Below are positions 8,487-19,283 of a stretch of 64,000 bases of DNA, piece by piece. The notes under the pieces are model-generated. The model saw only the letters and a program-made list of their open reading frames with translations, was not told where the DNA came from and did no database searches. Positions within the stretch are counted from its first letter, which is position 1. Each line of letters starts with the position of its first letter. Made by a program: the position numbers and the translations under genes. Source of the stretch: Devosia sp. A8/3-2. GTDB lineage: Bacteria > Pseudomonadota > Alphaproteobacteria > Rhizobiales > Devosiaceae. Location of the stretch: NCBI GenBank assembly GCA_025452255.1, contig CP104974.1:1861001-1925000 (forward strand), in the 5' to 3' direction.

Positions 8487-8993
8487 GATGCGCGTTTCCC
8501 TCGTGCAATCGCTGCGGTAGACGGTCCCAGTCATGATGACCAAGACTTGATGATATCGAAATATCGGAAAGTGACGTCAGCATGCGCGAATGGTATTCGC
8601 AGGATCAGATCGGTCGGCCGCAATATTCGATCCGATGAGCTTAGCCGCAAAAAAGCGGCGTTCAATAATTTGTTTACACATGACAAAGCGCCCGGCCGAT
8701 CAGCTGATCTGCCGGGGGAAAGATGAATTCCGTCAAGTATTTGCGCCAGTCTTGGGGAACCCGGTGCGGACACGCGATGAGCCTGCGGCCAAAGGCATCC
8801 TGCCGCCGACCAGATGCAAACAATCCGGTCGGGACACGCGCATACTACGCCAATTGCAGATATTGGCTACCGCGCTCTTGGTCGCACCCCAGCTATGCAG
8901 CGCAAAGAGCGGCTTGATTTCGGCCCGGATTTGCTGCAAATCCCCGGCTCGCCGGGCCAACAGGACCGGTAGCCCTCCAGAGATCACTTCGTC
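8487..8993. other. Non-coding gap upstream of cspA, with two hairpins
   Basis: About 500 bp between divergent cspA and a methyltransferase. Two inverted repeats stand out: GCCGC-AAAAAA-GCGGC at 8644-8659 and a 26-bp interrupted palindrome at 8691-8716 (CCCGGC..GATCAGCTGATC..GCCGGG). No convincing reading frame or promoter was found. It probably holds the cspA 5' leader and both promoters. Confidence 0.5.
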
Positions 8994-9992
8994 TTGACCA
9001 AGGCGTTTCATTCTTCCGGCGATGTCATCGCCGACCGTCGTGCCGGCTATGCCAAGATGCTGGCCGAGGGCGGGGATTATGCTGCAGCTGCCGATCTGAT
9101 GGCTCAGGCGCTCGAGCTGACGCCGCTTTGGGCGGCTGGCTGGGAATTGCTGGGCAATTACAGCGAGAAGGCGGGCGATATTTCCGGCGCCATCTCGGCC
9201 CGGCGCCACCTTGAGGCGCTGGACGATGATGGCCTGTTCGGCGCGGGCCTCAAACTTGCGGCGCATGGCGCGGCCAGCGCCAGCGAGGGCACGGCGGTCA
9301 GCTATGTCGAGGCGCTGTTCGACCAATATGCGCCGCGCTTTGAAAGCGCATTGCTGCAGACGCTGGGTTATCAGGTGCCGGCGCTGCTTGACGCCATGCT
9401 GGTCGAGGAAATGGGCAAGCTGGGGATCGATCATTTCGCCCGTGCCATCGATCTGGGTTGCGGCACGGGACTGATGGGCGAGCGGGTGCGCGCCAAGGTG
9501 TCCTATCTCGAAGGCGTCGACCTCAGCGCCGCCATGATCGCCGAGACCGGCAAGAAGGGCATTTACGATCGCCTCGACAAGGCCGAGCTGGTCGCCGCCC
9601 CGGCGGGCCGGGTGGCGGAAGCAGATCTCGTGACAGCCGCCGATGTGTTCATCTATTGCGGCGCGCTGCCGCCGGTGTTGGCCGGTGTGGTGCCGGCCAT
9701 GCTGCCCGGTGGGCTGCTGGCATTTTCGCTCGAAGCCCATGAGGGTGACGAGGCGGTCTTCCTGCGACCGTCGCTGCGCTATGCCCATGGCCCGGTGGCG
9801 ACGCGGCAGGCTTTGCTCGATGCGGGGCTTGAAGTGCTGCGGTTTGAAAAGGCGACGCTGCGGCAGGATCGGGGCGCGCCCATCGAAGGTATCCTCGTGT
9901 TAGCGCGCAAGCCCGTCAACGTTAACAGTCTGCTAACGTTAGACGACGAGACGGCTGCATTGTTTGACGCTGCCAGTGGGGTCGCGGCCTAG
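8994..9992 (+). CDS. TPR-containing class I SAM-dependent methyltransferase
   Basis: Intact frame from a TTG start at 8994 to 9992, 332 residues. Residues 1-80 hold two tetratricopeptide-like helices (YAKMLAEGGDYAAAADLMAQALELTPLWAAGWELLGNY). The methyltransferase fold follows with motif I AIDLGCGTGLMGERV (about residue 150) and motif II region EGVDLSAAMIAETGKKG. The substrate is unknown. Related proteins are annotated as methyltransferase-domain/TPR proteins. It stands alone on the plus strand. Confidence 0.85.
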   Translation: MTKAFHSSGDVIADRRAGYAKMLAEGGDYAAAADLMAQALELTPLWAAGWELLGNYSEKAGDISGAISARRHLEALDDDGLFGAGLKLAAHGAASASEGTAVSYVEALFDQYAPRFESALLQTLGYQVPALLDAMLVEEMGKLGIDHFARAIDLGCGTGLMGERVRAKVSYLEGVDLSAAMIAETGKKGIYDRLDKAELVAAPAGRVAEADLVTAADVFIYCGALPPVLAGVVPAMLPGGLLAFSLEAHEGDEAVFLRPSLRYAHGPVATRQALLDAGLEVLRFEKATLRQDRGAPIEGILVLARKPVNVNSLLTLDDETAALFDAASGVAA

Positions 9993-10054
9993 CTGCCATA
10001 GTCGTGCCCCGTTTGGGGCTTGGGGTCCCGGCCAGCAAAACAAGCGGGACTTTT

Positions 10055-11247
10055 ATGAAAATTGCAGCAAAGGCGGGCCCGGTGCTCGCGGTGTTTCTGG
10101 CCAGCTTTCCGGCGCTGGCGGGCGACACGATCGGCTTCTGGGACACCCAGCGCAAAGGCAGTAACTTCTTCTCCGTCAAGCCTTTAGCCGAGCGGTTTGC
10201 CGAAGCCCATGCGGCGGGCATCCAATGGGGCCGGCTGGCCTATGACAAGTGGGACGCCACCGAACGCGACTTCCTGATCGGGAACGCCGATCACTATGAC
10301 GGGCTGGTCCAACCGGACTCGGCACGGCTCAAGGAAGTGCTTGGAATGGCTCATGATTCCGAGGTCGGCTCGGTCATCGCGCCATTGACCCTACCCGGCA
10401 TGCGCTGGAGCCAGAACAATGGCGACAAGTTCGATGGCCGCATCTGGGAAGACAAGGCCTATTGGCAGCAGACCGCCGATTTCTGGCGCGATCTGGCCGC
10501 CGAGCTTAAGGATAATCCAGGCGTTCTGGCCTATAATATCGTCAATGAACCGGCGCCGGAACGCGGCACGGGTTCAGCGGAAAACACCGCGCCGGGCGAT
10601 GTTTCGAGCCACATCGCCTTTGCCGAAGCCAACAAAGGCACGGCCCGCGACCTGCCGGCATTTTACGAAATGGTTATATCAGCCATTCGCTCGGTCGATC
10701 CCGATACGCCAATCATGGTCGATGCCGGCTGGTACGCCAATGCCGGCGCCTTCAGCGGCTGGCCCAATGCGTTGAGCGATAGCAAGGTGCTCTACGCCTT
10801 CCACATGTACGAGCCCTATAACTTCACCGCCGGCAAGAATTTCCACGACAAACTGGGCTATGTCTATCCCGGTATGGTGCCGTTCGGGACGGGTGAGGTG
10901 GCTCGGAACGCCAGCACAATCAATGAATTCCTGCAGCCGGTTTATGACTGGGCGGACAAGCAGGCCATTCCCGCCAATCGCATTGTGGCCGCCGAATTTG
11001 GCTGCATGCGACGCAATGAGGGCTGTGCTGACTATCTCACCGATGTCATGGCTAATCTCAACGCGCATGACATTCACTGGGCCTTCTATTCGTTCCACGA
11101 GGATGAATATGACGGCTTCGATTACGAGCTGGGCAGCGATGCGCTGGGCTGGAAATATTGGGAGGCCCCGGAAAGGGCCAGACGCCCGTCATGCCCTACA
11201 AGCCCAATCCGCTATGGGATGCCATTCAGGCGGGGTTGCACGAGTAG
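10055..11247 (+). CDS. Glycoside hydrolase family 5 (cellulase-like), secreted (frameshift near C-terminus)
   Basis: An N-terminal signal peptide (MKIAAKAGPVLAVFLASFPALAG) precedes a TIM-barrel GH5 domain. The acid/base Glu is in YNIVNEPAPE, and the probable nucleophile Glu is in VAAEFGCMR. An aromatic-rich HMYEPYNFT segment and WAFYSFHEDEYDGFDYE near the end are typical of GH5 endoglucanases. The frame breaks near 11172. The next frame gives GQTPVMPYKPNPLWDAIQAG and a stop at 11247, the expected end. Probably cleaves beta-1,4-glucans or mannans outside the cytoplasm. Confidence 0.88.
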
Positions 11248-11268
11248 GGGGCTGACAAGCCAGCCGCG

Positions 11269-11301
11269 CCTCAATAGACCTCATGGCGAAGTCTATTGAG
11301 G
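11269..11301. promoter_or_regulatory. Perfect hairpin immediately before ltaE
   Basis: An 11-bp perfect inverted repeat, CCTCAATAGAC / GTCTATTGAGG, with an 11-base loop. Its right arm ends 8 bp before the ltaE ATG and includes GAGG, the likely ribosome-binding site. It could therefore mask the RBS, be a protein operator, or end the GH5 transcript. No T-run follows. Confidence 0.55.
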
Positions 11302-11308
11302 TTGCCGC

Positions 11309-12328
11309 ATGAACACCATTCGCTACGATTTCCGCTCCGACACCGTCACCCGGCCCTCTGCTGCAATGCGGACGGCCATGGTTGAGGCCGAGGTGGGCGA
11401 TGATGTGTTCGGTGATGACCCGACCGTCAGCCGGCTGGAGCAGCGTATGGCGGCCATGCTGGGCAAGGACGCGGCTTTGTTCGTGCCGTCGGGGACGCAA
11501 TCCAACCTGCTGGCGCTGATGAGCCATTGCGGGCGTGGCGATGAATATATCGCCGGGCAGAATGCTCATTGCTACCGCTGGGAAGCCGGCGGCGCGGCCG
11601 TGCTCGGCTCGATCCAGCCGCAGCCGATTGCGCATCAGCCCGACGGCACGCTGGCGCTGGGCGATATCGAGGCGGCGATCAAGGTGGATGATAGCCACTT
11701 TGCGACGACCCGGGTGATTGCGCTGGAAAACACCCATGGCGGGCAGATCCTGCCGGTGGCGTATATGGCCGCGGTGGCGGAACTGGCGCGGCGGCATGGG
11801 CTGGGACTGCATCTTGATGGTGCACGGGCGTTCAATGCCAGCGTGGCGCTGGGCATGGATATCAAGGATTTTACCGCTGATTTCGACACGGTTTCGATCT
11901 GCCTGTCCAAAGGCTTGGGCGCGCCGGTGGGGTCGGTACTGGTCGGGCGGGCCGATCTGATCGAGACGGCGCGGCGCAATCGCAAAATGCTGGGTGGCGG
12001 CATGCGCCAGTCGGGGATTTTGGCGGCGGCGGGGCTTTATGCGCTGGAGCATAATGTGGCGCGGCTGGCCGATGATCACCGCCGGGCCAAGCGGCTGGCC
12101 GAGGGGCTGGCGGCGTTTGACCAGCTCAATGTGACCCAGCCGCATACCAATATCATCTTCCTCAATTGCGAGGCGGAACTGGGCGAGCGGTTCAACACGT
12201 TCCTCGGCGAGCGCGGGATCGGGACCACGGGGCGCTATGGCCAGCAGCGCTGGGTGACGCATCTGGATGTCGATGACGAGGCTATCGAGGGCGCGCTGGC
12301 CGAAGTGGCGGAATTCTTCCGGGGATAG
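11309..12328 (+). CDS. ltaE: Low-specificity L-threonine aldolase
   Basis: Intact, 339 residues. A PLP-dependent fold-type I enzyme cleaving L-threonine/allo-threonine to glycine and acetaldehyde. Family blocks: YDFRSDTVTRPSAAMR at the N-terminus, EVGDDVFGDDPTV, LHLDGARAFNA (PLP-binding Asp) and SICLSKGLGAPVGSVL (Schiff-base Lys). The hairpin at 11269-11301 precedes it. It is the only amino-acid catabolic gene in its neighbourhood and appears monocistronic. Confidence 0.95.
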   Translation: MNTIRYDFRSDTVTRPSAAMRTAMVEAEVGDDVFGDDPTVSRLEQRMAAMLGKDAALFVPSGTQSNLLALMSHCGRGDEYIAGQNAHCYRWEAGGAAVLGSIQPQPIAHQPDGTLALGDIEAAIKVDDSHFATTRVIALENTHGGQILPVAYMAAVAELARRHGLGLHLDGARAFNASVALGMDIKDFTADFDTVSICLSKGLGAPVGSVLVGRADLIETARRNRKMLGGGMRQSGILAAAGLYALEHNVARLADDHRRAKRLAEGLAAFDQLNVTQPHTNIIFLNCEAELGERFNTFLGERGIGTTGRYGQQRWVTHLDVDDEAIEGALAEVAEFFRG

Positions 12329-12365
12329 GCTTGAGGTCGCGGCAGCGCCGCGACCTCCGGGGTGA

Positions 12366-12989
12366 CTATAGCGCCTGCCAGTGGCCATGCAGTGCGGGGA
12401 TATCGCCGCTGGTCAGCAATGGCATGGCGGCGATCAGCTGCTCGTGCGGCCAATCCCACCGAGCCATTTCCAGCAGCATGGCGATGTGCTCGTCGCTGAA
12501 CCGTTTGCGGATCAGCTTGGCCGGATTGCCGCCGACAATGGCATAGGGTTCCACGTCCTTGGTGACGAGTGCTCGCGTGCCGATGACGGCGCCATGGCCG
12601 ATGCTGATGCCGGGCATGATGATGGCTTCGGTGCCGATCCACACGTCATTGCCGATAATGGTGTCGCCAGCTGGGGCAAAGGCGTCCGCTGCCGTACCGA
12701 AGCCGGGGATTTCGGGCATGTAGTGGAACGGGAAGGAACTGACCCAATCGTAGCGATGGCCCTGATTGCCGGCCATGATGAAGGCTGCGCCGGAGCCGAT
12801 GGAGCAGAAACTGCCCACGATCAGCTTGTCGACGCCTGGCGTGGTCATCAGGAAGCGGGCGCAATCGTCGAAGCTATGGCCGTGGTAATAGCCGGAATAA
12901 TAGCTGTAGCGGCCCATGATGATGTTGGGGTTGGTGACTTGCTCATCAAGCCGGATGCCGCTGAAGGGGTCTTTGAAATAGTTGGTCAT
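12366..12989 (-). CDS. catB: CatB-type (xenobiotic) O-acetyltransferase
   Basis: Intact, 207 residues, the length of type B chloramphenicol acetyltransferases. The sequence follows that family closely: [31 protein letters not shown] with the catalytic His, [20 protein letters not shown], then left-handed beta-helix hexapeptide repeats ([20 protein letters not shown]) and [15 protein letters not shown]. It transfers acetyl from acetyl-CoA to hydroxyl groups of chloramphenicol or related molecules. No mobile-element signature flanks it, so this is probably a resident chromosomal copy. Real resistance is untested. Confidence 0.9.
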   Translation of the reverse strand: MTNYFKDPFSGIRLDEQVTNPNIIMGRYSYYSGYYHGHSFDDCARFLMTTPGVDKLIVGSFCSIGSGAAFIMAGNQGHRYDWVSSFPFHYMPEIPGFGTAADAFAPAGDTIIGNDVWIGTEAIIMPGISIGHGAVIGTRALVTKDVEPYAIVGGNPAKLIRKRFSDEHIAMLLEMARWDWPHEQLIAAMPLLTSGDIPALHGHWQAL

Positions 12990-13019
12990 TTTTGTCTCTT
13001 GTTATGTGTTCCCGCTGTC

Positions 13020-13085
13020 ACCCGGCGCATGGCGGAGCCCATCCTGAGGTCTCAGAATGGATTCCGGCCTGCGCCGGAATGACCC
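13020..13085. repeat. Dispersed intergenic repeat
   Basis: Contains GATTCCGGCCTGCGCCGGAAT, the palindromic element also present near 7000-7015, between the catB-type gene and the dioxygenase. Confidence 0.55.
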
Positions 13086-13111
13086 GGTGGCTGGGGCGTC
13101 AATTGTGGATG

Positions 13112-13909
13112 TCAGGCGCGGTTGAGCGCCCGGCGGATGGCTGTTTCGACGGGGGAATAGGCGCCGTCGGGCCGGTCCAGATCGAGCGACGCCTTTGGCA
13201 TCAGGGGCGGTTGGGCCATGAATTTGACCGTCTTGCCGTGATGCTTCTGGGCGGCGTGCACCGGGAAGGGGTGGCAGAGGTAGACGGTCCCTGCCGATCC
13301 CGTTGCCAGCGCCTCGCGGCCGGTATCGAACCAGTCCGGCCGGTCGGCGATCATGTCGTGGAGCGAGCGTCCCCCATCGCCCGCCGAGGCGAGATAGCGG
13401 GCGACCTCAAGATGCGAGCCGACTTTGATGCGGGTGGGTGCGTCCTCCTCTCCGACATCGGAAAAGAGGAACAGCATCAATAGTGCACGGCCCTTGGAGA
13501 CGATGTTGGCGCGAATATCTAGGAAGTCCTTGAAATCGTCGCCGGCAAAGCTGCCATCGATGTGCCAGCCATCGTCGCCCGGTTCCTCGGACGAGGGGAA
13601 GCGGACCGGGAACGTGCCTAGGCCCTGCGGGGGTAGCCACCTGTCCTTGCCGACAAGCTGGTCATAGGCCGTATGCAGAAGCGAGGTATTGGCTGCTTCG
13701 CGGAAGGGCCGGTCGGAATAGCCGCCCAAGCGGATGACCGGCTTGGTCCGGGTGGCTGGATTGTCCGGATCGCAGCCGGTGTCCCGCCAGAGGATGGCGC
13801 GAGCCTCGTCGGCTAGTTCGCGGGAGAAGGCATTGTCGATGCGGATAAAGCCGTCAGTGATGAAGGCAGAGATTTGCGCTTCGCTGAGCGCAGCAAAATG
13901 AGAGGGCAT
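13112..13909 (-). CDS. Phytanoyl-CoA dioxygenase family protein
   Basis: Intact frame. The start at 13909 (MPSHFAALSEAQISAFITDGF) was chosen over an upstream ATG because it begins the usual 'L-s-e-q-i-x-x-F-x-x-dGf' helix. A 2-oxoglutarate/Fe(II) double-stranded beta-helix: the metal site is HID in GWHIDGSF plus the distal His in HPFPVHAAQKHHG. About 265 residues. The substrate is unknown. The family hydroxylates small molecules, and nothing adjacent points to a pathway. Confidence 0.85.
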   Translation of the reverse strand: MPSHFAALSEAQISAFITDGFIRIDNAFSRELADEARAILWRDTGCDPDNPATRTKPVIRLGGYSDRPFREAANTSLLHTAYDQLVGKDRWLPPQGLGTFPVRFPSSEEPGDDGWHIDGSFAGDDFKDFLDIRANIVSKGRALLMLFLFSDVGEEDAPTRIKVGSHLEVARYLASAGDGGRSLHDMIADRPDWFDTGREALATGSAGTVYLCHPFPVHAAQKHHGKTVKFMAQPPLMPKASLDLDRPDGAYSPVETAIRRALNRA

Positions 13910-14150
13910 GAGATATGTCCATAAGTTCGCGTGGCCGTCGCAGGGGACAGCCGGATCGAGCGGGAATGCCGCTCGTCGGACGTGCTCCAATGAGCGCCGT
14001 TAGGCGTTCAAGTGCACTGCGAACTTAGTTGCTTCGGACATCATCATGATGGGCAGGATAGTTATGGGAGCGGGGAGTCAAGATGGGCATCGGAGTACCC
14101 CTCCTAGCCTCCCCTGACAGGGGGAGGGACAGATCGAGTATCTGGCGGGA

Positions 14151-17100
14151 CTAGGCCGCGAAATAGCTTTGCAGCGAGCGGACCTGCATGCTGCCTTGCT
14201 TGAGCGCCACAATGCCTTCCACGGCGGCGAGGGCGCCGTCGATGGTGGTGTAGTAGGGGATCTTGGCGAGCAGGGCGGTGCGGCGGATGTCGCGGCTGTC
14301 GGAGATCGACTTCATGCCGTCGGTGGTGTTGATCACCAGCTGCACGCCGCCATTCTTCATCGAGTCCACGATGTGCGGACGCCCTTCCAGCACCTTGTTG
14401 ATCTTGGTGGCGGCGATGCCGTTTTCCACCAGATACCGCTGGGTGCCGCTGGTGGCGAGGATGGTGAAACCGGCCTCGGCGAGATGACGAGCCATGTCGA
14501 CGATATAGGCCTTGTCGGCGTCACGCACCGAGATGAAGGCAGTGCCGCTGGTGGGAACCTTGGAGCCGGCACCCATTTGCGACTTGGCAAAGGCCATGGC
14601 GAAATTGGTATCGAGGCCAATCACTTCGCCGGTCGACTTCATTTCGGGCCCGAGGACCGTATCGACGCCGGGGAAGCGGTTGAACGGGAAGACGGCTTCC
14701 TTGACGGCGACATGCTTGAAGGTCTTTTCGACCGGGCCAAAGCTGGCCGGGCTTTCGCCGGCCATGATGCGGCTGGCGATCTTGGCGATAGGCTCGCCGA
14801 TCACCTTGGCGACGAAGGGCACCGTGCGGGAAGCGCGTGGGTTGACTTCGAGCAGGTAGATCACGCCGTCCTTGAGCGCATATTGCACATTCATCAGCCC
14901 GCCGACCTTGAGGGCGAAGGCCAGTTCGGCCGTCTGCCGCTTGAGCTCGGCCATGACCTCGGGCGTCAGGTTCTGCGGGGGCAGCGAGCAGGCGCTATCG
15001 CCGGAGTGAATGCCGGCTTCCTCGATATGCTCCATGATGCCGGCAACGAACACGTCCTTGCCGTCGCAGAGGGCATCGACGTCGATTTCGGTGGCGCCCG
15101 AGAGGTAGGCATCGAATAGCAGCGGATTGTCGGAGAGGACCGAATTGATCTGGCCGGTCTTGTCGTTGGGATAGCGCTGCAGGATATCGGGCGGGACCAG
15201 GCCTGTCAGCGTGTCCTGCACATAGCGCTCGAAATCATTGGCCGAATGCACGATGGCCATCTGCGCGGCCGCCCAGCACATAGGAGGGGCGGATGACCAG
15301 CGGATAGCCCGGGCGCTCGGCAACAAGACGAGCCTGTTCAAGGGAATAGGCGATGCCGTTCTTGGGTTGAGTCAATTCCAGCTTGTTGAGCAGCTTGGAG
15401 AAGAGATCGCGGTCTTCGGCCAGATCGATGGCGTCTGGCTGGGTGCCCGGGATCGGCACACCGGCCTTGAGCACGGCCTCGGCCGAGTTCAGCGGGGTCT
15501 GGCCGCCGAACTGCACGATGACGCCGTGCAGCGTGCCGTTCTGCTTTTCGCGCAGCAGGATTTCGAGCACGTCTTCCTCGGTCAGCGGCTCGAAATAGAG
15601 CCGATCCGAGGTGTCGTAGTCGGTCGAGACGGTCTCGGGATTGCAGTTGACCATGATGGTTTCATAGCCGGCATCAGCCAGTGCGAAGGCGGCATGGCAG
15701 CAGCAATAATCGAACTCGATGCCCCGGCCGATGCGGTTGGGGCCGCCACCCGAGATGACCACTTTCTTGCGATCGGTCGGACGGGCCTCGTCAGCCACGG
15801 CGCCGGCAAAGGTCGTCTCATAGGTCGAGTACATATAGGCCGTTGGCGAAGCGAATTCGGCAGCGGAGGTGTCGATGCGCTTATAGGCCGGGCGCACGTC
15901 GAGCGAATGGCGCAGCTTGCGCACGTCGGACGGCTTGAGGGCGGCGAGCTGGGCGAGGCGGGCATCAGAGAAGCCCATACCCTTGAGGGCGCGCAGATTG
16001 ACCGCGTCCTGCGGCAGGCCGAATTCGCGGACCTTGGCCTCGGTATCGACGATGCCCTTCATCTGTTCGAGGAACCAGGGGTCGATCTTGCAGGCCTCGT
16101 GAATGTCTTCAAGGCTCATGCCCGGGCGCATGGCCTCGGCCACATGCAGCAGGCGATTGGGCGTGGGCGTGCCGAGAGCCGCCTTGATGGCGTTCTTGTC
16201 TTCGCCTTCGCCCGGGCCGGGAATGCCGATTTCGTTGAGGCCGGTCAGCCCGGTTTCTGAGCGAACGCAGCGCCTTTTGCAGGCTTTCCTGGAAGGTGCG
16301 GCCGATGGCCATGGCTTCGCCGACCGACTTCATGGAGGTGGTCAGGCGATTGTCGGCGCCGGGGAATTTCTCGAAGGCAAAGCGGGGGATTTTCACCACG
16401 ACATAGTCGATGGTGGGCTCGAACGAGGCCGGGGTCATGCCGCCGGTGATGTCGTTGTCCAATTCGTCCAGCGTGTAGCCGACAGCAAGGCGCGCGGCGA
16501 CCTTGGCGATGGGGAAGCCGGTGGCCTTCGACGCAAGCGCGGAGGAGCGGGACACGCGCGGGTTCATCTCGATGACGACCATACGGCCATCAGCGGGGTT
16601 GATGCCGAACTGCACGTTGGAGCCGCCGGTTTCGACGCCGATTTCGCGCAGCACGGCGAGGCTCGCGTCGCGCATGATCTGGTATTCTTTGTCGGTCAGC
16701 GTCAGGGCCGGGGCGACGGTGATCGAGTCGCCGGTATGGACGCCCATCGGATCGATATTCTCGATCGAGCAGATGATGATGCAATTGTCCTTCTTGTCGC
16801 GGACAACTTCCATTTCGTACTCTTTCCAGCCGAGCACGCTTTCTTCCACCAGCACTTCATTGGTGGGGGAGGCATCGACACCGCTCTCGACGATGGCGAG
16901 ATATTCTTCACGATTGTAAGCAATGCCGCCGCCGGTGCCGCCTGTGGTGAAGCTGGGGCGGATGATGGCGGGAAGGCCAATGACCTCAAGGGCCTGCAGC
17001 GCTTCGATCGTGTTATGCGCCAGCATGGAGCGGGGAGTTTCCAGCCCGATCTTCTTCATGGCGTCGTGGAACAGCTCGCGGTCTTCGGCCTTGTCGATGG

Positions 17101-17464
17101 CTTCGGCCGTGGCGCCGATCATTTCGACATTGTACTTTTCGAGAATGCCCATCTTGCGCAGCGACAGCGCGCAGTTCAGTGCCGTCTGGCCGCCCATGGT
17201 GGGGAGCAGCGCATCAGGGCGTTCCTTTTCGATGATCTTGGCGACCACTTCGGGGTGATCGGTTCCATATAGGTGGCGTCGGCCGAGTCCGGATCAGTCA
17301 TGATCGTCGCCGGGTTCTGAGTTCACCAGAATGATGCGGTAGCCCTCTTCCTTGAGCGCCTTGCACGCCCGGGTGCCCGAGTAATCGAACTCGCAAGCCT
17401 GCCCGATGATGATCGGACCCGCACCGATGATGAGGATCGATTTAATGTCGGTACGTTTTGGCAT
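14151..17464 (-). CDS. carB: Carbamoyl-phosphate synthase large subunit (three to four frameshifts)
   Basis: The ATP-grasp subunit making carbamoyl phosphate from glutamine-derived ammonia, bicarbonate and 2 ATP, for pyrimidine and arginine synthesis. Read from [18 protein letters not shown] (start 17464) to RSLQSYFAA (stop 14151) it is about 1104 codons, the normal size, with both synthetase halves and the C-terminal MGS-like allosteric domain. Breaks: 17315-17320 and 16255-16260 (both TTCTGA on the plus strand), near 17258 (run of C) and about 15275 (GCAGATGG for GCGATGG). Each is followed at once by the correct frame. carA lies about 17 kb away on the same strand. Confidence 0.96.
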
Positions 17465-17813
17465 TTCTTTGGGCTCGCTCGGCTCGGTCTATGACGGGGC
17501 GGGCGAGGAAGAATCACCTGGCGCTCAGGCCACCCGCACCATTCGCGCACGACAACAGGGCGTTGCGGCGCTTGGGGAAGGCTTGGACGGGGTGGTTAGG
17601 TGGGCTGTCTAGCGGAGATAGCCGGGAAAGGGAAGGGGTGGCGTGCCCCTTTGTCGTCGCTGCGGATTTGTCCCCAGTCGGCCAGCCGCCCTCTCAGGTC
17701 ATGACTCCCTTGCGGCCAGCGGGGTGGATTGTGACGGCAAATGGGGCGACCATGACCGTAGCCCCGAGGGGTGAGCGGAGAGCCAGCGTCAGTCCCGGGG
17801 CTCTCCAGATGCA
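17465..17813. other. Gap upstream of carB
   Basis: About 350 bp between divergent carB and the autotransporter-like gene. A GAGCC..GGCTC-type inverted repeat around 17780-17806 is visible. Nothing here reads as a gene, and no leader peptide was recognised. Confidence 0.4.
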
Positions 17814-19283
17814 GTGACGCGCTGCGTGGCCGGCTCGGTCGCGCGCAAGGCGCCGAGCAGGCAAGGACCGCAATTGCAAATGCCCGGATTGTCCGGACCG
17901 TACCGGACGAGACAAAGCGAGGTTTTCTCGCTCGCCTGGTTATTCCGGCGCGGCTCGGAAGTTTTGTGCTCGGTTCTGGCGGCCGCGGCTCCGGTGTTGG
18001 CCCAGCCCACCAGCGAGCCGGGCATGGTGGTCATCCGGGTCAGCGGCGCCGATGCGATGTTCGGTTTTTCCTCGTTCGCGCCCCCGCTCAACCTGCATCT
18101 GGCCAGTGTTGGCGGGCTGGCGGAGAGCCAGCCGATCACCCTGCGGGCCGGAGAATACAGGATCGGCATTGATGATCTGAGTGGCATGGGCATGAGCGTG
18201 CGCGCCGTCGATTGCTCGGACGATAACAGCCGGGGCGACCGGGTCAGCGGTTCGGCGGAACTGGTGCTGGACCCGTGTGAGTTGCTGATTTGCACTTTCA
18301 GCGTCACGAGCGCGCCTGAGCGGGCCGCCGCGCTGATCGAGAGCCCGGTGCCCGCACGGGGGACCTGCTGCTGTCCAGCCTGCCGCCGAGCGAGGATCGT
18401 ATCGACCGGCTCAAGGGAGCAGTGTCGGTGGCAGGCTTCGCCGCAGCGATTCATGAATGCCCTGCCCGGCATTGTGGCTGGACGACCCATTCCAGTGGCG
18501 GCTTCGCTCGGCGCTTTCTGAAAAGATACTGGGCAATGAGCAGCGCAATGTCTGGGATGTCTGGATGCGCGGCACTTTCGCACTGGCAAATGAGCAGGGG
18601 GCGGCGGGCCGGTTCGGCGTGGCGGCAATGGGTGTCGACCGGGTGGTGGGCGAAGATTTGCTGGTTGGCGGATTTGTCGAGGCGGACACGATGATCCGGG
18701 ACTGGAGCGATGCTTCGGCACTGCTGCGCGGCGGCTGGATGGCAGGGGGCTATGCCACGATGCGGGTGCTGGACAATGTCTATGTCGACCTGATGGGTAG
18801 CGGCGGCTCGTCCGCCGGCATAACCCAAGCCCGGGGCATAGAAGGCCGCTTTGCCGCCGACACCGGCTGATGACGGCGGCTTTGCTGGGCCAATGGACTT
18901 CGGGGCGGTGGACGTTCAGTCCGCAGGCCGAGTTCAGCTATTTCGATGAGCGGGTTGCGCCCTATCTCGATGGGGCCGGCAATCTGGTATTCGGGCAGGA
19001 ACTGGGCAGGGGTAAGCTAGCGGTCGGACCCGGCGTGTCCTATCGCCTCACCACGCAAAACAACGTGGTCATCAACACCAGTCTGCGGCTGGATACCACC
19101 GTGACGGTATTGAGTAGTGGGGCCATGGCGGATGTCGATGGCCTGCTTGGCCGGCTCGAAGGCACAATCGAGATCGGCTTGCCGGCCGGTGCGCGCTGGA
19201 AGACCACGTTGGGCTATGGCGGCATCGGCACGGATAACCATCTGTTCAACGCCAGCGGCTCGCTATCAGTGCCGCTGCGCTAG
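17814..19283 (+). CDS. Autotransporter-domain outer-membrane protein (frameshifted)
   Basis: Segments in three frames join into one protein of about 490 residues. A signal-like stretch (EVLCSVLAAAAPVLAQ), a small passenger with four Cys, then ESPVPARTGDLLLSSLPPSEDRI. The C-terminal half is a beta-barrel (FALANEQ, GRFGVAAMGVDRVVGEDLLVGGFVEAD, then alternating strands to ASGSLSVPLR). This layout is typical of short autotransporter-domain proteins in Rhizobiales. Breaks lie near 18355, 18465 and 18868. The start is uncertain (17814 GTG or 17880 ATG). It overlaps the end of the EAL gene by 4 bp, tail to tail. Confidence 0.62.

Noticed and set aside
15238..16260. Long plus-strand frame opposite carB
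   Set aside because: Composition is that of an antisense shadow and it crosses two carB frame breaks. No family features.
14151..17464. carB, rpoD, dnaG and trxB as true pseudogenes
   Set aside because: All are essential or near-essential, the correct frame resumes right after each break, no second copy is visible, and the breaks share motifs. Sequence error explains them better than decay.
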